NCBI GenBank assembly: GCA_945902735.1
Contig: CAMDNF010000002.1
Coordinates: 1 to 64,000 of the forward strand
DNA: 64,000 nt
Origin: SHWC01 sp945902735
GTDB lineage: Bacteria > Pseudomonadota > Alphaproteobacteria > UBA828
Direction of reading: 5' to 3'
Positions 1-8,695 of the stretch are shown here, piece by piece. The notes below the pieces were generated by a model. It ran no database searches. It saw only the letters and a program-made list of their open reading frames with translations, and was not told where the DNA came from. The position numbers and the translations under genes are program-made. Positions within the stretch are counted from its first letter, which is position 1. Every line of letters starts with the position of its first letter.

Positions 1-211
1 GGAAGATATCGGCGTCGATCGGCTCGCTGTGGTCTAGCTCATAGCCGAGCTCATGAATGCCGGTGCCAGCGTCGAAAATCAGCAAATGCTCGCCGCAGCG
101 CATTTCGATGCACGCGGTATTGCCGCCATAACGCGCATTGGCCTCGCCGGGGCATGGAATACTGCCTCGAACCCCCCAAAAACGGACCGAAAATGTCGCG
201 TTTGCCACCAT
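1..211 (-). CDS. MBL-fold metallo-hydrolase, N-terminal part only
   Basis: The minus strand is open from an ATG at 211 to the left edge. The protein begins MVANATFSVRFWGVRGSIPC, followed by PGEANARYGGNTACIE and LLIFDAGTGIHELG. The WGVRGSIPCPG...RYGGNT...DAGTG pattern is typical of the N-terminus of stand-alone metallo-beta-lactamase-fold hydrolases related to PhnP/RNase Z-like phosphodiesterases. The HxHxDH metal site would lie beyond the edge, so activity cannot be judged. An AAAGGTG sequence just before the ATG could serve as the ribosome binding site. The gene is divergent from the MFS transporter. Family call good; substrate unknown. Confidence 0.8.
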   Translation of the reverse strand, partial: MVANATFSVRFWGVRGSIPCPGEANARYGGNTACIEMRCGEHLLIFDAGTGIHELGYELDHSEPIDADIF

Positions 212-331
212 TTCACCTTTGACGCGGTCGTCCCTCGATTGGCCAGTCTGCCCGAGCGGGAGTAGCGGCGAAACTGATTTTGCGTGTGTAGAATGGCGGC
301 TCCCGACCCGCTTGTCCCGCGCCAGAGCCCG

Positions 332-1573
332 ATGATCAAATCAGCCCTTTCCGCGCCGGCCGAGGCGCCGCGCACAGACTGGTGGATGGTGATGCTCGCG
401 CTCGCCTTGGGCGGCCTCGCGGCCTTCCACCATCTCAAACTGCCGCCTGTGCTGCCACTTTTGCTTGAGCGCTATGGCTATGACCGCACGGTGGCGGGCG
501 GCTATATGGCGATTTATGCCGTGGTCGGTCTGGCATTTTCGGCGCTTATTGGCGTCGTCGTCGAGCGCACCGGCGTGCGCCGCGCGTTGATCCTCGCCAT
601 ATTCTTCTTCCTGCTCGGCTCGGGCCTGACCATGGCGGTGCCTGAAATCGCCGCCTTGGTGTTGGCCGCACGCGGCATTGAGGGCCTCGGTTTCACCATC
701 GTGGCGGTGATTGCCCCCGTGCTCGCCACCAGCGCCGCGACACCGCGTCATGTTGCCATGGCGATTGCGATCTTCGCGGCCTGGATTCCGCTCGGCCAAT
801 TGTCGGCCGCGATTCTCGCCATACCGATTGTCGATGCCGGGTTATGGCGGCCGCTCTGGTGGATCGGGATTGGGTTGACGCTGGTGATCGGCGTTATCGC
901 CTGGTGCAAAACGGGGCACATCGCCCCACGCGCGCCACAAAGCGGCGGACTTTCAATCACACGATTGCAATGGGGCGGTCTCATCCTCAATGCGGCGATC
1001 TTCACGCTGTGGTCGACCGGTATTTTTGCGTTCTTCACCTGGCTGCCGCAGTATTTGGTCGAGCAGCGCGGCTTGACGCTTGCCGAAAGCCAAATTCCCT
1101 ACGCTTTGCCGGTGTTGTGCATTCTGATCTGTAGCATCGCGAGCGGCCAATTGCTGAGAAAGGGCGTGCCCTATACGACGTTGATCGTGCTCGGCCTTGG
1201 CCTTCAGGCGGCGGTTTGGTTTGCGATTCCTTGGCTTAACCACCCGGTGATTGGGTTGCTTGCTATCGCGCTGTATGGCGTTGGGTCCGGCATTACACCA
1301 ACCGGGTTGTTCGCGGGACCAACAATCTTGCTCGGACAAGCCAAAGCGCGGAGTACGGCCTATGGCGTGATCATGTCGGGGCGCAATGTCGGCGTATTGC
1401 TCGGCCCGGTGTTGCTGCCGCCGATCCATGACTGGTTGGAAAGCTGGGAGGCGACTGGCGTGGTTTTCGGCGGCATCACGGCGCTCGGCATGGTTGGCGC
1501 GGTGGCGCTCAAGCTCGTGACCAAACGAATCCGCGCCGCCGAATCCGCGCTGGCTCACACCATCAGTCGATAG
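332..1573 (+). CDS. MFS transporter
   Basis: A 413-residue membrane protein with about 12 hydrophobic segments, the usual size for the major facilitator superfamily. The first helices are followed by a basic loop reading VVERTGVRRALIL, which corresponds to the loop 2-3 region of MFS proteins, and a second half begins near residue 220 after a polar central loop (TGHIAPRAPQSGG). It resembles the CynX/NarK-type branch but no substrate can be assigned. The ATG at 332 is preferred because upstream in-frame starts (GTG 284, ATG 293) only add a polar Pro-rich stretch; no start has a good Shine-Dalgarno. Its 3' end overlaps the convergent response regulator gene by 19 bp. Confidence 0.8.
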   Translation: MIKSALSAPAEAPRTDWWMVMLALALGGLAAFHHLKLPPVLPLLLERYGYDRTVAGGYMAIYAVVGLAFSALIGVVVERTGVRRALILAIFFFLLGSGLTMAVPEIAALVLAARGIEGLGFTIVAVIAPVLATSAATPRHVAMAIAIFAAWIPLGQLSAAILAIPIVDAGLWRPLWWIGIGLTLVIGVIAWCKTGHIAPRAPQSGGLSITRLQWGGLILNAAIFTLWSTGIFAFFTWLPQYLVEQRGLTLAESQIPYALPVLCILICSIASGQLLRKGVPYTTLIVLGLGLQAAVWFAIPWLNHPVIGLLAIALYGVGSGITPTGLFAGPTILLGQAKARSTAYGVIMSGRNVGVLLGPVLLPPIHDWLESWEATGVVFGGITALGMVGAVALKLVTKRIRAAESALAHTISR

Positions 1574-2244
1574 CCGCCACCATCGGTGATCAAGAGCTGA
1601 GCGTTCGACGGATCGGTCTCGATCTTTTGGCGCAGGCGATAAATATGCGTTTCGAGCGTGTGCGTCGCGACTTGCGGGTTATAGCCCCACACCTCGTGGA
1701 GTAGCACGTCGCGCGGCACGATTTGATCCTTGGCGCGATAAAGAAATTTTAGGATCGCGCTTTCTTTTTCAGTCAAGCGGACCTTGTCCTTGCCGTCGGT
1801 GCTGACCAAAATTTTGGCGGCGGGGCGAAAGCTATAGCGACCGATCGTGAAGGTCGCGTCTTCGCTGCGCTCGAATTGGCGCAATTGGGCGCGAATGCGG
1901 GCGAGCAAAACGCCGAGCTTAAACGGCTTCGGTACATAGTCATTGGCGCCTGAATCGAGACCGAGGATCGTGTCGGCCTCGCTGTCGGCCCCGGTCAACA
2001 TGAGCACCGGCACTTTGACGCCACTACGGCGAAGCAATTTGCAGAGCTCCCGCCCATCCATATCGGGCAGACCGACATCGAGGATGATCAGATCGAAACG
2101 TTGTTTCTTGACGGCGTCGAGCGCGGCGGCGCCGGTCACCGCCTCGACCACCACAAACTCCTCATGGAGCCGCAGCTGTTCAGCGAGCGCCTGACGCAGC
2201 GCATCGTCATCATCCACTAGCAGGATGGTCTGGCCCGTGCTCAT
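1555..2244 (-). CDS. OmpR/PhoB-family response regulator
   Basis: A 229-residue two-component regulator. The receiver domain (about residues 5-120) has the acidic pocket VDDDDA, the phospho-acceptor Asp in LIILDVGLPDMDG, the Thr of LMLTGADS and the Lys of VPKPF. A winged-helix DNA-binding domain follows (about 135-228) with HTLETHIYRLRQKIE as recognition helix and GGGYRL as wing. ATG 2244 was chosen over an upstream start because residues before MSTGQTILLV do not fit the family. No histidine kinase gene is nearby, so it is an orphan here and its stimulus and targets are unknown. Confidence 0.9.
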   Translation of the reverse strand: MSTGQTILLVDDDDALRQALAEQLRLHEEFVVVEAVTGAAALDAVKKQRFDLIILDVGLPDMDGRELCKLLRRSGVKVPVLMLTGADSEADTILGLDSGANDYVPKPFKLGVLLARIRAQLRQFERSEDATFTIGRYSFRPAAKILVSTDGKDKVRLTEKESAILKFLYRAKDQIVPRDVLLHEVWGYNPQVATHTLETHIYRLRQKIETDPSNAQLLITDGGGYRLMV

Positions 2245-2333
2245 ACTCGCTCGACTGTTCGTTGATCCTTGAATCGACGCGGAATAATGCGCCAAGCACA
2301 ACCATCTGCAAAGCCGCCTGGCGGGCAACGCCC

Positions 2334-2942
2334 ATGACCAGATGGATAGCACCTACGACACTCGAGGGACGTTTTGTCACGCTTGAGGTGCTAAAGCTGG
2401 CCCATAGCGCCGAATTGCGCCCCTTGGTTGGCGATTCGCGCATTTTTGCCTATTTGTCGGTCGATCTTGGCGCGCCGGGCGCGCTCGACCGCTGGGTCGA
2501 TCAGGCGCTGGAGGCCATGGCGAGCGGCGATCAGCTTGTTTTCGTCAAACGACAGCACGCGACGGGGCAGTTGGTTGGCTCGACCCGCTATATGAACGTC
2601 GTGACGCAACATCGCCGCGTCGAAATCGGTTGGACCTGGCTTACCCCTTCGGCCTGGGGCGGCCCGATCAATACCGAGGCCAAGCTTCTCTTGCTATCCC
2701 ATGCCTTTGAGGCTTTGGGGGCGCACCGGGTCGAATTCCGCACCGATTCGCGCAACTTACAAAGCCAAGCCGCGATCGCGGCGCTCGGCGCGACCAGAGA
2801 GGGCGTTTTTCGGCGCCATATGGTGGTGAAGGATGGTTATGTGCGGGATACCGTCCAATTCGCGATTGTCGACCAAGATTGGTCCAACATTCGGCCTCGC
2901 CTCGAGGCTCGTTTGGCCACCAAGGCACTCAAGCCGGCATGA
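2334..2942 (+). CDS. GNAT family N-acetyltransferase (RimJ/RimL type)
   Basis: A 202-residue protein of the RimJ/RimL-like acetyltransferase group. It opens with TTLEGRFVTLEVLKLAHSAEL, the typical first strand and helix. It continues through GSTRYMNV, VEIGWTWLTPSAWGGPINTEAK, LLLLSHAFEALGAHRVEFRTD and NLQSQAAIAALGATREGVFRRHM, which matches the acetyl-CoA binding and C-terminal motifs of this branch. The ATG at 2334 is preferred over earlier in-frame codons because it starts a few residues before the conserved fold. It is divergent from the response regulator. The substrate (protein N-terminus or small amine) cannot be read from the sequence. Confidence 0.85.
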   Translation: MTRWIAPTTLEGRFVTLEVLKLAHSAELRPLVGDSRIFAYLSVDLGAPGALDRWVDQALEAMASGDQLVFVKRQHATGQLVGSTRYMNVVTQHRRVEIGWTWLTPSAWGGPINTEAKLLLLSHAFEALGAHRVEFRTDSRNLQSQAAIAALGATREGVFRRHMVVKDGYVRDTVQFAIVDQDWSNIRPRLEARLATKALKPA

Positions 2943-2971
2943 ATCCACCGGCAGGATCTGCCGCAGGCACC

Positions 2972-2989
2972 GCGTTAACAATATAACGC
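2972..2989. promoter_or_regulatory. inverted repeat upstream of the 3055 gene (possible operator)
   Basis: GCGTTA, six bases, then TAACGC. The dyad lies about 23 bp upstream of the sigma54-like -24 element. It could bind a regulator of the downstream gene, but no regulator is known and a six-base arm can occur by chance. Confidence 0.3.
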
Positions 2990-3011
2990 ATTGAAAATAT
3001 TGATAGATTTC

Positions 3012-3029
3012 TTGGCCTCGAACTTGCAT
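3012..3029 (+). promoter_or_regulatory. sigma54-type (-24/-12) promoter candidate
   Basis: The sequence TTGGCCTCGAACTTGCAT has the GG and GC dinucleotides separated by exactly ten bases, matching the RpoN consensus TTGGC-N7-TTGCW. The predicted transcription start is near 3039, about 16 bp before the ATG at 3055. No upstream enhancer site for a bEBP was recognised. Confidence 0.5.
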
Positions 3030-3054
3030 TTAAGAGGGTCGAGGGACCTTCCGT

Positions 3055-4126
3055 ATGGCATTTGATCCAATTGAGCTGATGGGGCCGCGTGAGCGGCTCG
3101 CTTACAACATCAATATGCGACCCCGCGCGGCGGCCGACGGCGCCGCGGTGCCCCCGCCTTCGCATCACGCCAAGCCAAGTGGCGAGAATTATTTCGGCGA
3201 AGACGGTCTCCAGTTCAGCGATTTGGTCGATATTCTCAATCCACTGCAGCATTTGCCGCTGATCTCGATGGCCTATCGCTCGATCACGGGCGACGAGATA
3301 TCGGCAGGGGCGCGCGTGGTTGGCGGCGCCATCTATGGTGGCGGCGTTGGCGTCTTTGTGGGGGCGATCGAAGCCGCTATTGCCGAAGCCTCGGGCGGCA
3401 AGGATCTTGGTGCCATCGCCTTGGATGCCGTAACCGGCTCCGATAAAACTGAAACCGCGAGTTCGGCCAGCGAACACAAGGAAGCGTCGATAACCGCGCT
3501 GAACGATATCATGCCCGCGGCCGGTGGTGGCGAGACGGCTCCCACGGCGCCTTCATGGATCTATAGAGATGCGCCCTTGGCGCCACTCGCGCCGGAGCCC
3601 GCGCCAACACCGGCATTGGCGAGCCCGGCAATTCAACAAAGTGCGGCGCCTTTGCTTCCGATAGGGCCGATGCCGATCCCGAGCACACCGGAATCCCAAT
3701 TGGATTCGATGCCGGAGCTCTCCCAGGATCAAATCTCGCTCTTGCTGCAATCGGTCGGCCTTGATCCCAAAACCGGCGCTTCAATGCCGAATTCAGCCAC
3801 CGCCCCCCGCTCCGACGGCCGCCATAGCGCCGCAAATACCGACGGCGCATTCGAACACACCGCCCGCCCGCGAGACTGTGCGTTTTGGGCTCGGCCCGAT
3901 GAAGCAAAACGACGTGCGTCCTCCCCCGGCGATCGATCGCGCCTATCCCACGCCGGTGGCACAGACGACACAAGCGCCCGAGACACCGGCGGTCATGACC
4001 GCGACCACCGAGAACGATGGCGACCTCTCCGCCGCGATGGCGAGCGCCCTCGACAAATACAGACGTGGTAAAGTGATGGAGCAGTCTGGCGAAGTGAAGG
4101 GTTCCCGCTTCAATGGCGCTTACTGA
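3055..4126 (+). pseudogene. Ala/Pro-rich hypothetical protein gene with a one-base frameshift
   Basis: The gene starts MAFDPIELMGPRERLAYNIN and reads in one frame to about residue 250. This part includes a Gly-rich hydrophobic stretch (ITGDEISAGARVVGG, then AIYGGGVGVFVGAIEAAI) that I associate with uncharacterised Rhodospirillales proteins. It then enters a C6 tract (3803-3808). Beyond it the original frame becomes Arg/Asp-rich and ends at 4071. The frame that would follow a C5 tract stays Pro/Ala-rich and ends naturally at 4126 with ALDKYRRGKVMEQSGEVKG. Dropping one C gives a continuous product of about 356 residues whose stop overlaps the next gene by 14 bp. This could be a sequencing error, a real mutation or slippage. 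A sigma54-like promoter precedes it. Function unknown. Confidence 0.6.
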
Positions 4127-4664
4127 TCCGTCGACCAGCGCGACCACGCCCACCCCTATCGATCTCGTCGTCGTTCCGCCCGATATTCTGCACTGGCAGG
4201 ACCGGTCGTTCGCTTGCGTGCTCGGCCGCTCGGGCATTCGCGCCGATAAGGTCGAGGGCGACGGCGCGACGCCAAGCGGTTCGTTCGCGTTACGCCGCGT
4301 GCTCTATCGGCCAGATCGGCTGCCGCCGCCGCGCACCGCGCTGCCGGTCGCCGCGCTCAACCCGCATGATGGCTGGTGCGATGACCCTGATGATTTGCTC
4401 TACAACCAACACATAAGGCTGCCATTTTCAGCGCGTCACGAAATTCTGTGGCGCGATGACGGGGTCTATGACGTGATCGTGATTCTCGGGCACAATGACG
4501 CGCCTGTGGTGCCCCACAAGGGCAGCGCGATCTTCATGCACGTCGCAACCCCAGATCGTACGCCAACGGAAGGGTGCATCGCGCTGGCGCGCCAAGATCT
4601 ACTGACGATTCTTGAGACGTGCGACCCGCGCGCACGTCTGATTATTCCGGCGCCACGCTCATAG
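4113..4664 (+). CDS. L,D-transpeptidase family protein (YkuD domain)
   Basis: A 183-residue protein made almost entirely of a YkuD catalytic domain. The active-site block reads HKGSAIFMHVATPD followed by RTPTEGCIAL, with His in FMHVA and the nucleophilic Cys in EGCIAL. The family makes 3-3 peptidoglycan cross-links or attaches proteins to the wall, but this short version lacks a signal peptide and a LysM domain, so its location is unclear. The start overlaps the end of the frameshifted upstream gene, implying co-transcription. The 3' end overlaps the convergent yggS gene by 6 bp. Confidence 0.85.
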   Translation: MALTDPSTSATTPTPIDLVVVPPDILHWQDRSFACVLGRSGIRADKVEGDGATPSGSFALRRVLYRPDRLPPPRTALPVAALNPHDGWCDDPDDLLYNQHIRLPFSARHEILWRDDGVYDVIVILGHNDAPVVPHKGSAIFMHVATPDRTPTEGCIALARQDLLTILETCDPRARLIIPAPRS

Positions 4665-5357
4665 AGGATGTCGTGCACCGAAGATCGCGGTGCCTACCCT
4701 GACATGCGTCGCGCCGAAGCCGATCGCGATTTCAAAATCCGCCGTCATGCCCATGCTGAGAGAGGGCAAACCATGTCGACGCCCGAGCTCGCGCAGCAAG
4801 GCAAAATGCGGCGCGGGCTCGTCACCGACCGGCGGGATGCACATCAAGCCAATCACTGGTAGCGCCAGGCGTTTTCGACAATCCTCGATGAAGGCGGCGG
4901 CATCGCGCGGGCCGACGCCAGATTTTTGTGGCTCCTCGCCGATGTTGATCTGCACGAATAATTTGGGGCAGCGCTGGCTGCGATCGCGCTCGGCGGCGAT
5001 TGCTTCGGCAAGCTTCGGTCGGTCGAGCGCGTGGATGAACTCAGCGTTCGCAACGGCCTCCCGCACCTTGTTGGTTTGCAGCGGCCCGATCAGATGGAGC
5101 TCGAGATCGGCATGGCGTTCGCGAAGGGCCGGCCATTTCGCGAGCAATTCTTGCACGCGGTTTTCACCAAAAGCGCGCTGCCCGGCGTCGATGGCCGGCA
5201 CAATGCGTTCGACCGGAATCGTTTTCGAAACCGCGATCAAGGAGACGGAATTGGGCCGTCGACCGGTTTCAGCACAAGCCGCCGCAATGCGCGCGCGCAC
5301 CGCGGCCAAGGCCTCGGGCACCGGCGTCTCAATCAAGTTCATCGCGGCGTCGACCAT
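4659..5357 (-). CDS. yggS: YggS family pyridoxal phosphate homeostasis protein
   Basis: A 232-residue single-domain PLP-binding protein (YggS/PROSC/YBL036C family), structurally like the N-terminal barrel of alanine racemase. The PLP lysine is in LIAVSKTIPVERI, and FGENRVQEL, HLIGPLQTNK, VQINIGEEPQKSG, LMCIPP, SMGMTADFEIAI and VRVGTAIFG are all present. The family buffers free PLP rather than catalysing a known reaction. ATG 5357 has an AGGA about 7 bases upstream. It is divergent from the ThiE-like gene with starts only a few bases apart, so the two share a very compact promoter region. Confidence 0.93.
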   Translation of the reverse strand: MVDAAMNLIETPVPEALAAVRARIAAACAETGRRPNSVSLIAVSKTIPVERIVPAIDAGQRAFGENRVQELLAKWPALRERHADLELHLIGPLQTNKVREAVANAEFIHALDRPKLAEAIAAERDRSQRCPKLFVQINIGEEPQKSGVGPRDAAAFIEDCRKRLALPVIGLMCIPPVGDEPAPHFALLRELGRRHGLPSLSMGMTADFEIAIGFGATHVRVGTAIFGARHPL

Positions 5358-5374
5358 CGGTGTATCCTGATCTA

Positions 5375-5998
5375 ATGAGGGGAACGACGCTAGCAAGCCT
5401 GGCCCAAGAGCTCAATTCACGCCACGTGGCACGCACCGAACGCGGGCGTGTTTTGCCGCCGCTTCTACTCATGACCGACGAGGCCCGCTTGCCAGACCCG
5501 TGCGCCGCCGCCGACCGCCTACCGGCGGGGGCCGGGATTATCTTACGCGCCTATGAGGGGCCCGCGCTCAGGCGCTTGGCCTACGCCCTTGCCGAGATCG
5601 CGCGGCAACGGAGGCTCGTGCTCTTGATTGCGCGCGATGCCGAATTGGCCGCGGAAGTGGGGGCCAATGGGGTGCATTTGCCGGAGGCCCTGGCTCACCT
5701 TGGGGCCGCTATGCGGCGCCGCGCCGATTGGTTGATCACCTGCGCCGCCCATTCGCTCCCCGCGCTGCATATGGCCGCCCGTGTCGGCGCCGATGCCGCG
5801 CTGCTCTCGCCGGTCTTCCCGACCGCGAGCCACCCCGATCGGCCAGCCTTGGGACCACATTATTTTGCCGCGCTCGTGGGACGCGCGGGCCTCCCGGTAT
5901 ACGCCTTGGGCGGGATTAGCGAGACCAATGCGCCGCTGTTGCTGGCCAGTGGCGCGGTCGGCCTTGCGGGGATCAGCGGGTTTTCAGCGGGCGCTTAG
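5375..5998 (+). CDS. ThiE/TenI-like thiamine phosphate synthase family protein
   Basis: A 207-residue TIM-barrel protein of the thiamine-phosphate synthase/TenI family. Recognisable segments are LLLMTDEARLPD, GAGIILRAYEG, LLIARDAELAAEVGANGVHLPE, TCAAHSLPAL, GADAALLSPVFPTASHPDRPALG and VYALGGISETNAPLL, which follow the phosphate-binding barrel strands of ThiE. No other thi genes are here. The conserved Asn and Lys residues of authentic ThiE are weak (ARDAELA instead of NDR), so it may be a TenI-like paralogue rather than the synthase. The start is uncertain: GTG 5360 is also open. Confidence 0.75.
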   Translation: MRGTTLASLAQELNSRHVARTERGRVLPPLLLMTDEARLPDPCAAADRLPAGAGIILRAYEGPALRRLAYALAEIARQRRLVLLIARDAELAAEVGANGVHLPEALAHLGAAMRRRADWLITCAAHSLPALHMAARVGADAALLSPVFPTASHPDRPALGPHYFAALVGRAGLPVYALGGISETNAPLLLASGAVGLAGISGFSAGA

Positions 5999-7882
5999 CC
6001 CGAAATGTTTTTCGACATGAGCAACCAACGCAGCCACGCTCGCCTCGATCGATTGCGTGGCGGTGTCGATCACGAGATCAGGTTTGTCGGGCGGCTCATA
6101 GGGGGCCGAGATGCCGGTAAACTCGCGAATTTCACCGGTACGCGCGCGGCGGTAAAGCCCCTTCGGGTCGCGCGTTTCGCACACGTTGAGCGGCGCATTG
6201 ATGTAGATTTCGTGATACGCGCTTTGGTCGATACGCTCGGCCGCCGCGCGGGCCCGTTCGCGATCGGCGCGATAGGGTGAGATGAAGGCGGAAATTACCA
6301 ACATGCCGGCATCGGCAAACAGCGCGGCAACTTCGCCGACGCGTCGGATGTTTTCTGCCCGGTCCTCGGGCGCGAAACCGAGATTGGCATTGAGGCCTGC
6401 GCGAACATTATCGCCATCCAGCACATAAACTTGATAGCCGCGACGGAACAATTCAGCCTCGACCTCGATCGCGATGGTCGATTTGCCGGCGCCTGAAAGC
6501 CCGGTGAGCCAGATGACGCCACCTTTGTGCGTGTTGCGTCGCGCGCGCTCGGTTCGACCGATGCGATGGCCGACCGCTTGAATATTGCTCGAGCGATCGG
6601 TAATCAGCGCGCGTTGATCGGGATAACCCTCCATGTTGATCTGGCCGCCGCCGGCGATGTCATCACCATCAACGAGCACGAAGCGGCCGGTGCGGGGCAA
6701 AGCGAGGTAGGTGTCGAAGGCCAGCATGGCCGGGCTTCTGAGCACAACCTCGGCAATGCCATTGCGCTCGACAAAGCCCGGCGGTTCGCTTGGAACGCCA
6801 TTTGCTTCAAGCACATCAATGTCAATCACGCGTTCGATCGACTGCACTTCAACCGGCACTTCGCGCGTGGCGAGTCGAAGCTTGTAGCGTCTGCCTGCTT
6901 CAAGCGGCGAGCGGCCGAGCCAAAAAATTGTCGCGCGGAACACATTGCTTTCGATCGGCGGGTGCGCGGCATGACTGGCGAGCCCACCGCGCTCGATGAA
7001 GAGTTGCTCGTCGAGTTGAATGCCGATCGATTCACCGGCCTCCGCATGATCCCGCGCCGGCGCATGCCAACGTTCGATGCTTGTTACACGCGCGGTTTTG
7101 TTCGATGGCGAAAAAAGCAGCGTGTCACCTTTTGCCAGACGCCCGCTTTCAATGCGGCCGACGAGAATGCGCCGCTCGTCAAAATGATAGACATCTTGAA
7201 TTGGAAAGCGGAGCGGCGCATCGGGCTGCAATGCAATCGATGTTAGGGCATCGAGTGCTTGAATGAGCGTTGGGCCCTTGTACCAAGGCGTCGCGGCCGA
7301 GCGCGCGATGAGATTGTCGCCGCCGCGCGCCGAGGTCGGCACGATTTGGGCTACATGCAGACCAAGCAATTTCAAATAAGCCGCGATCTCGTCGCCAACC
7401 GCGCGAAACCGCGCCTCATCGAAGTTGATGAGATCTATTTTGTTGATCGCGACAATGACCTGATTGACGCCGATCAGACTCAGCAGATAGCCGTGACGGC
7501 GCGATTGCTCGCGCACGCCCTCCTTGGCGTCGATGACCAAAAGCGCGGCATCGGCGCTCGAGGCGCCGCTGACCATGTTCTTGATGAATTCCCGATGACC
7601 GGGCGCATCGACCACGACATAGCGTCGCGCGGGCGAGGCGAACCAGACATGCGCGGCATCGATCGTGATGGTTTGATCGCGTTCGGCTTGAAAGGCATCG
7701 AGCGCGAAGGCCCATTCGAACGGCATGCCGCGCTTCTCGCTCATGGCTCGAATGGCCTCGAGCTTGCCCTCGGGCAGGGCCCCGGTATCGGCAAGAAGGC
7801 GGCCGAGCAACGACGATTTGCCATGATCGACATGGCCGACGATGACGAGCCGGAAAGGAGGTTTTGTTGGCGATGCGCTCAT
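5984..7882 (-). CDS. cysNC: bifunctional sulfate adenylyltransferase subunit 1 / APS kinase (CysNC, NodQ-like)
   Basis: A 632-residue fusion. The N-terminal GTPase (about 1-430) has the P-loop GHVDHGKS (16-23), DAPGHREF (92-99) and NKID (147-150) and, with CysD, drives ATP sulfurylation to APS. The C-terminal APS kinase (about 450-632) has the P-loop GLSGAGKST (461-469) plus ISPYRADRERAR and makes PAPS. Together with the adjacent cysD it forms a complete PAPS generator like rhizobial NodPQ. It follows cysD by 7 bp. No PAPS reductase or sulfite reductase gene is nearby, whereas two sulfotransferase genes lie just upstream in the same operon, so the PAPS probably serves sulfation. Tail-to-tail overlap of 15 bp with the ThiE-like gene. 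Confidence 0.95.
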   Translation of the reverse strand: MSASPTKPPFRLVIVGHVDHGKSSLLGRLLADTGALPEGKLEAIRAMSEKRGMPFEWAFALDAFQAERDQTITIDAAHVWFASPARRYVVVDAPGHREFIKNMVSGASSADAALLVIDAKEGVREQSRRHGYLLSLIGVNQVIVAINKIDLINFDEARFRAVGDEIAAYLKLLGLHVAQIVPTSARGGDNLIARSAATPWYKGPTLIQALDALTSIALQPDAPLRFPIQDVYHFDERRILVGRIESGRLAKGDTLLFSPSNKTARVTSIERWHAPARDHAEAGESIGIQLDEQLFIERGGLASHAAHPPIESNVFRATIFWLGRSPLEAGRRYKLRLATREVPVEVQSIERVIDIDVLEANGVPSEPPGFVERNGIAEVVLRSPAMLAFDTYLALPRTGRFVLVDGDDIAGGGQINMEGYPDQRALITDRSSNIQAVGHRIGRTERARRNTHKGGVIWLTGLSGAGKSTIAIEVEAELFRRGYQVYVLDGDNVRAGLNANLGFAPEDRAENIRRVGEVAALFADAGMLVISAFISPYRADRERARAAAERIDQSAYHEIYINAPLNVCETRDPKGLYRRARTGEIREFTGISAPYEPPDKPDLVIDTATQSIEASVAALVAHVEKHFGLSAR

Positions 7883-7889
7883 GGCGGAG

Positions 7890-8687
7890 TCACATATAAC
7901 CTTCGGCGCGCAGGCGCTCGAACGAATCTTCCGCCTCATGATCCATGGCGCGGCCAGCGCGTTCGGCGGTGCGGATGGTTTCTAGCTCGGTGATGATTTC
8001 ATCGATCGACGCGGCGTTGCTGGCGATTGGATTGGTGATATCGGAGTCGCCAAGCGAGCGATAACGCTTGCCGCCGCGCGCGAGATAGAGCGGCACGATG
8101 GGGATATTTTCACGCTTGGTGTAGCGCCAGATATCGAGCTCGGTCCAATGCAGCAAGGGGTGGATGCGGACATGGACGCCGGGCGGCATGTTGGCCTTGT
8201 AATAATCCCAGAATTCGGGCGGTTGATCGCGAAAATCCCATTGGCCTGATTCAGCGCGTGGGCTGAAGACGCGCTCCTTGGCGCGCGTCGATTCCTCATC
8301 GCGCCGGATGCCGGCGAAGATGCCGGTGAATTTGTGTTCGCTGAGTACGGCCTTGAGACCATGGGTTTTGCGCGCGGCGGCGCGCGCGGCGGGCGGCAGG
8401 CTTTGGTCGACCGTTTCAATCGGCGGGCAGCCGCCAATGAGGAGCTTAAGACCCCATTCGCCGGCATAGCGGTCGCGGAAGTCATACATCTCGGGAAATT
8501 TTTTGCCGGTGTCGACATGAATGACCGGAAACGGCACGGGGCCCAGGAACGCCTTGCGGCAGAGCCAGACCATGACGTTCGAATCCTTGCCGAGCGACCA
8601 GAGCAGGCCGGGCCGTTCAATCCGCGCATAGGCCTCGCGGATGATGAAGAGGCTTTGGCTTTCAAGTTGGTCAAGATGGTCGAGCAT
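7890..8687 (-). CDS. cysD: sulfate adenylyltransferase subunit 2
   Basis: A 265-residue PAPS reductase-like ATP-pyrophosphatase, a little shorter than the usual ~300 residues. The PP-loop reads LLWSLGKDSNVMVWL (family SxGKDSSVM), followed by PFPVIHVDTGKKFPEMYDFRD, FAGIRRDEESTRAKERVFS and HPLLHWTELDIWRYTKREN. It partners with CysN to make APS from sulfate and ATP. The gene starts 8 bp after the stop of the upstream sulfotransferase and ends 7 bp before cysNC, so the four genes from 10404 to 5984 look like one transcript. Confidence 0.96.
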   Translation of the reverse strand: MLDHLDQLESQSLFIIREAYARIERPGLLWSLGKDSNVMVWLCRKAFLGPVPFPVIHVDTGKKFPEMYDFRDRYAGEWGLKLLIGGCPPIETVDQSLPPAARAAARKTHGLKAVLSEHKFTGIFAGIRRDEESTRAKERVFSPRAESGQWDFRDQPPEFWDYYKANMPPGVHVRIHPLLHWTELDIWRYTKRENIPIVPLYLARGGKRYRSLGDSDITNPIASNAASIDEIITELETIRTAERAGRAMDHEAEDSFERLRAEGYM

Positions 8688-8695
8688 GACGCTGA

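Noticed and set aside
5984..8687. cysDNC as sulfate assimilation genes
   Set aside because: Possible, but no PAPS reductase or sulfite reductase is nearby while two sulfotransferases share the operon. I therefore prefer sulfation as the main role.
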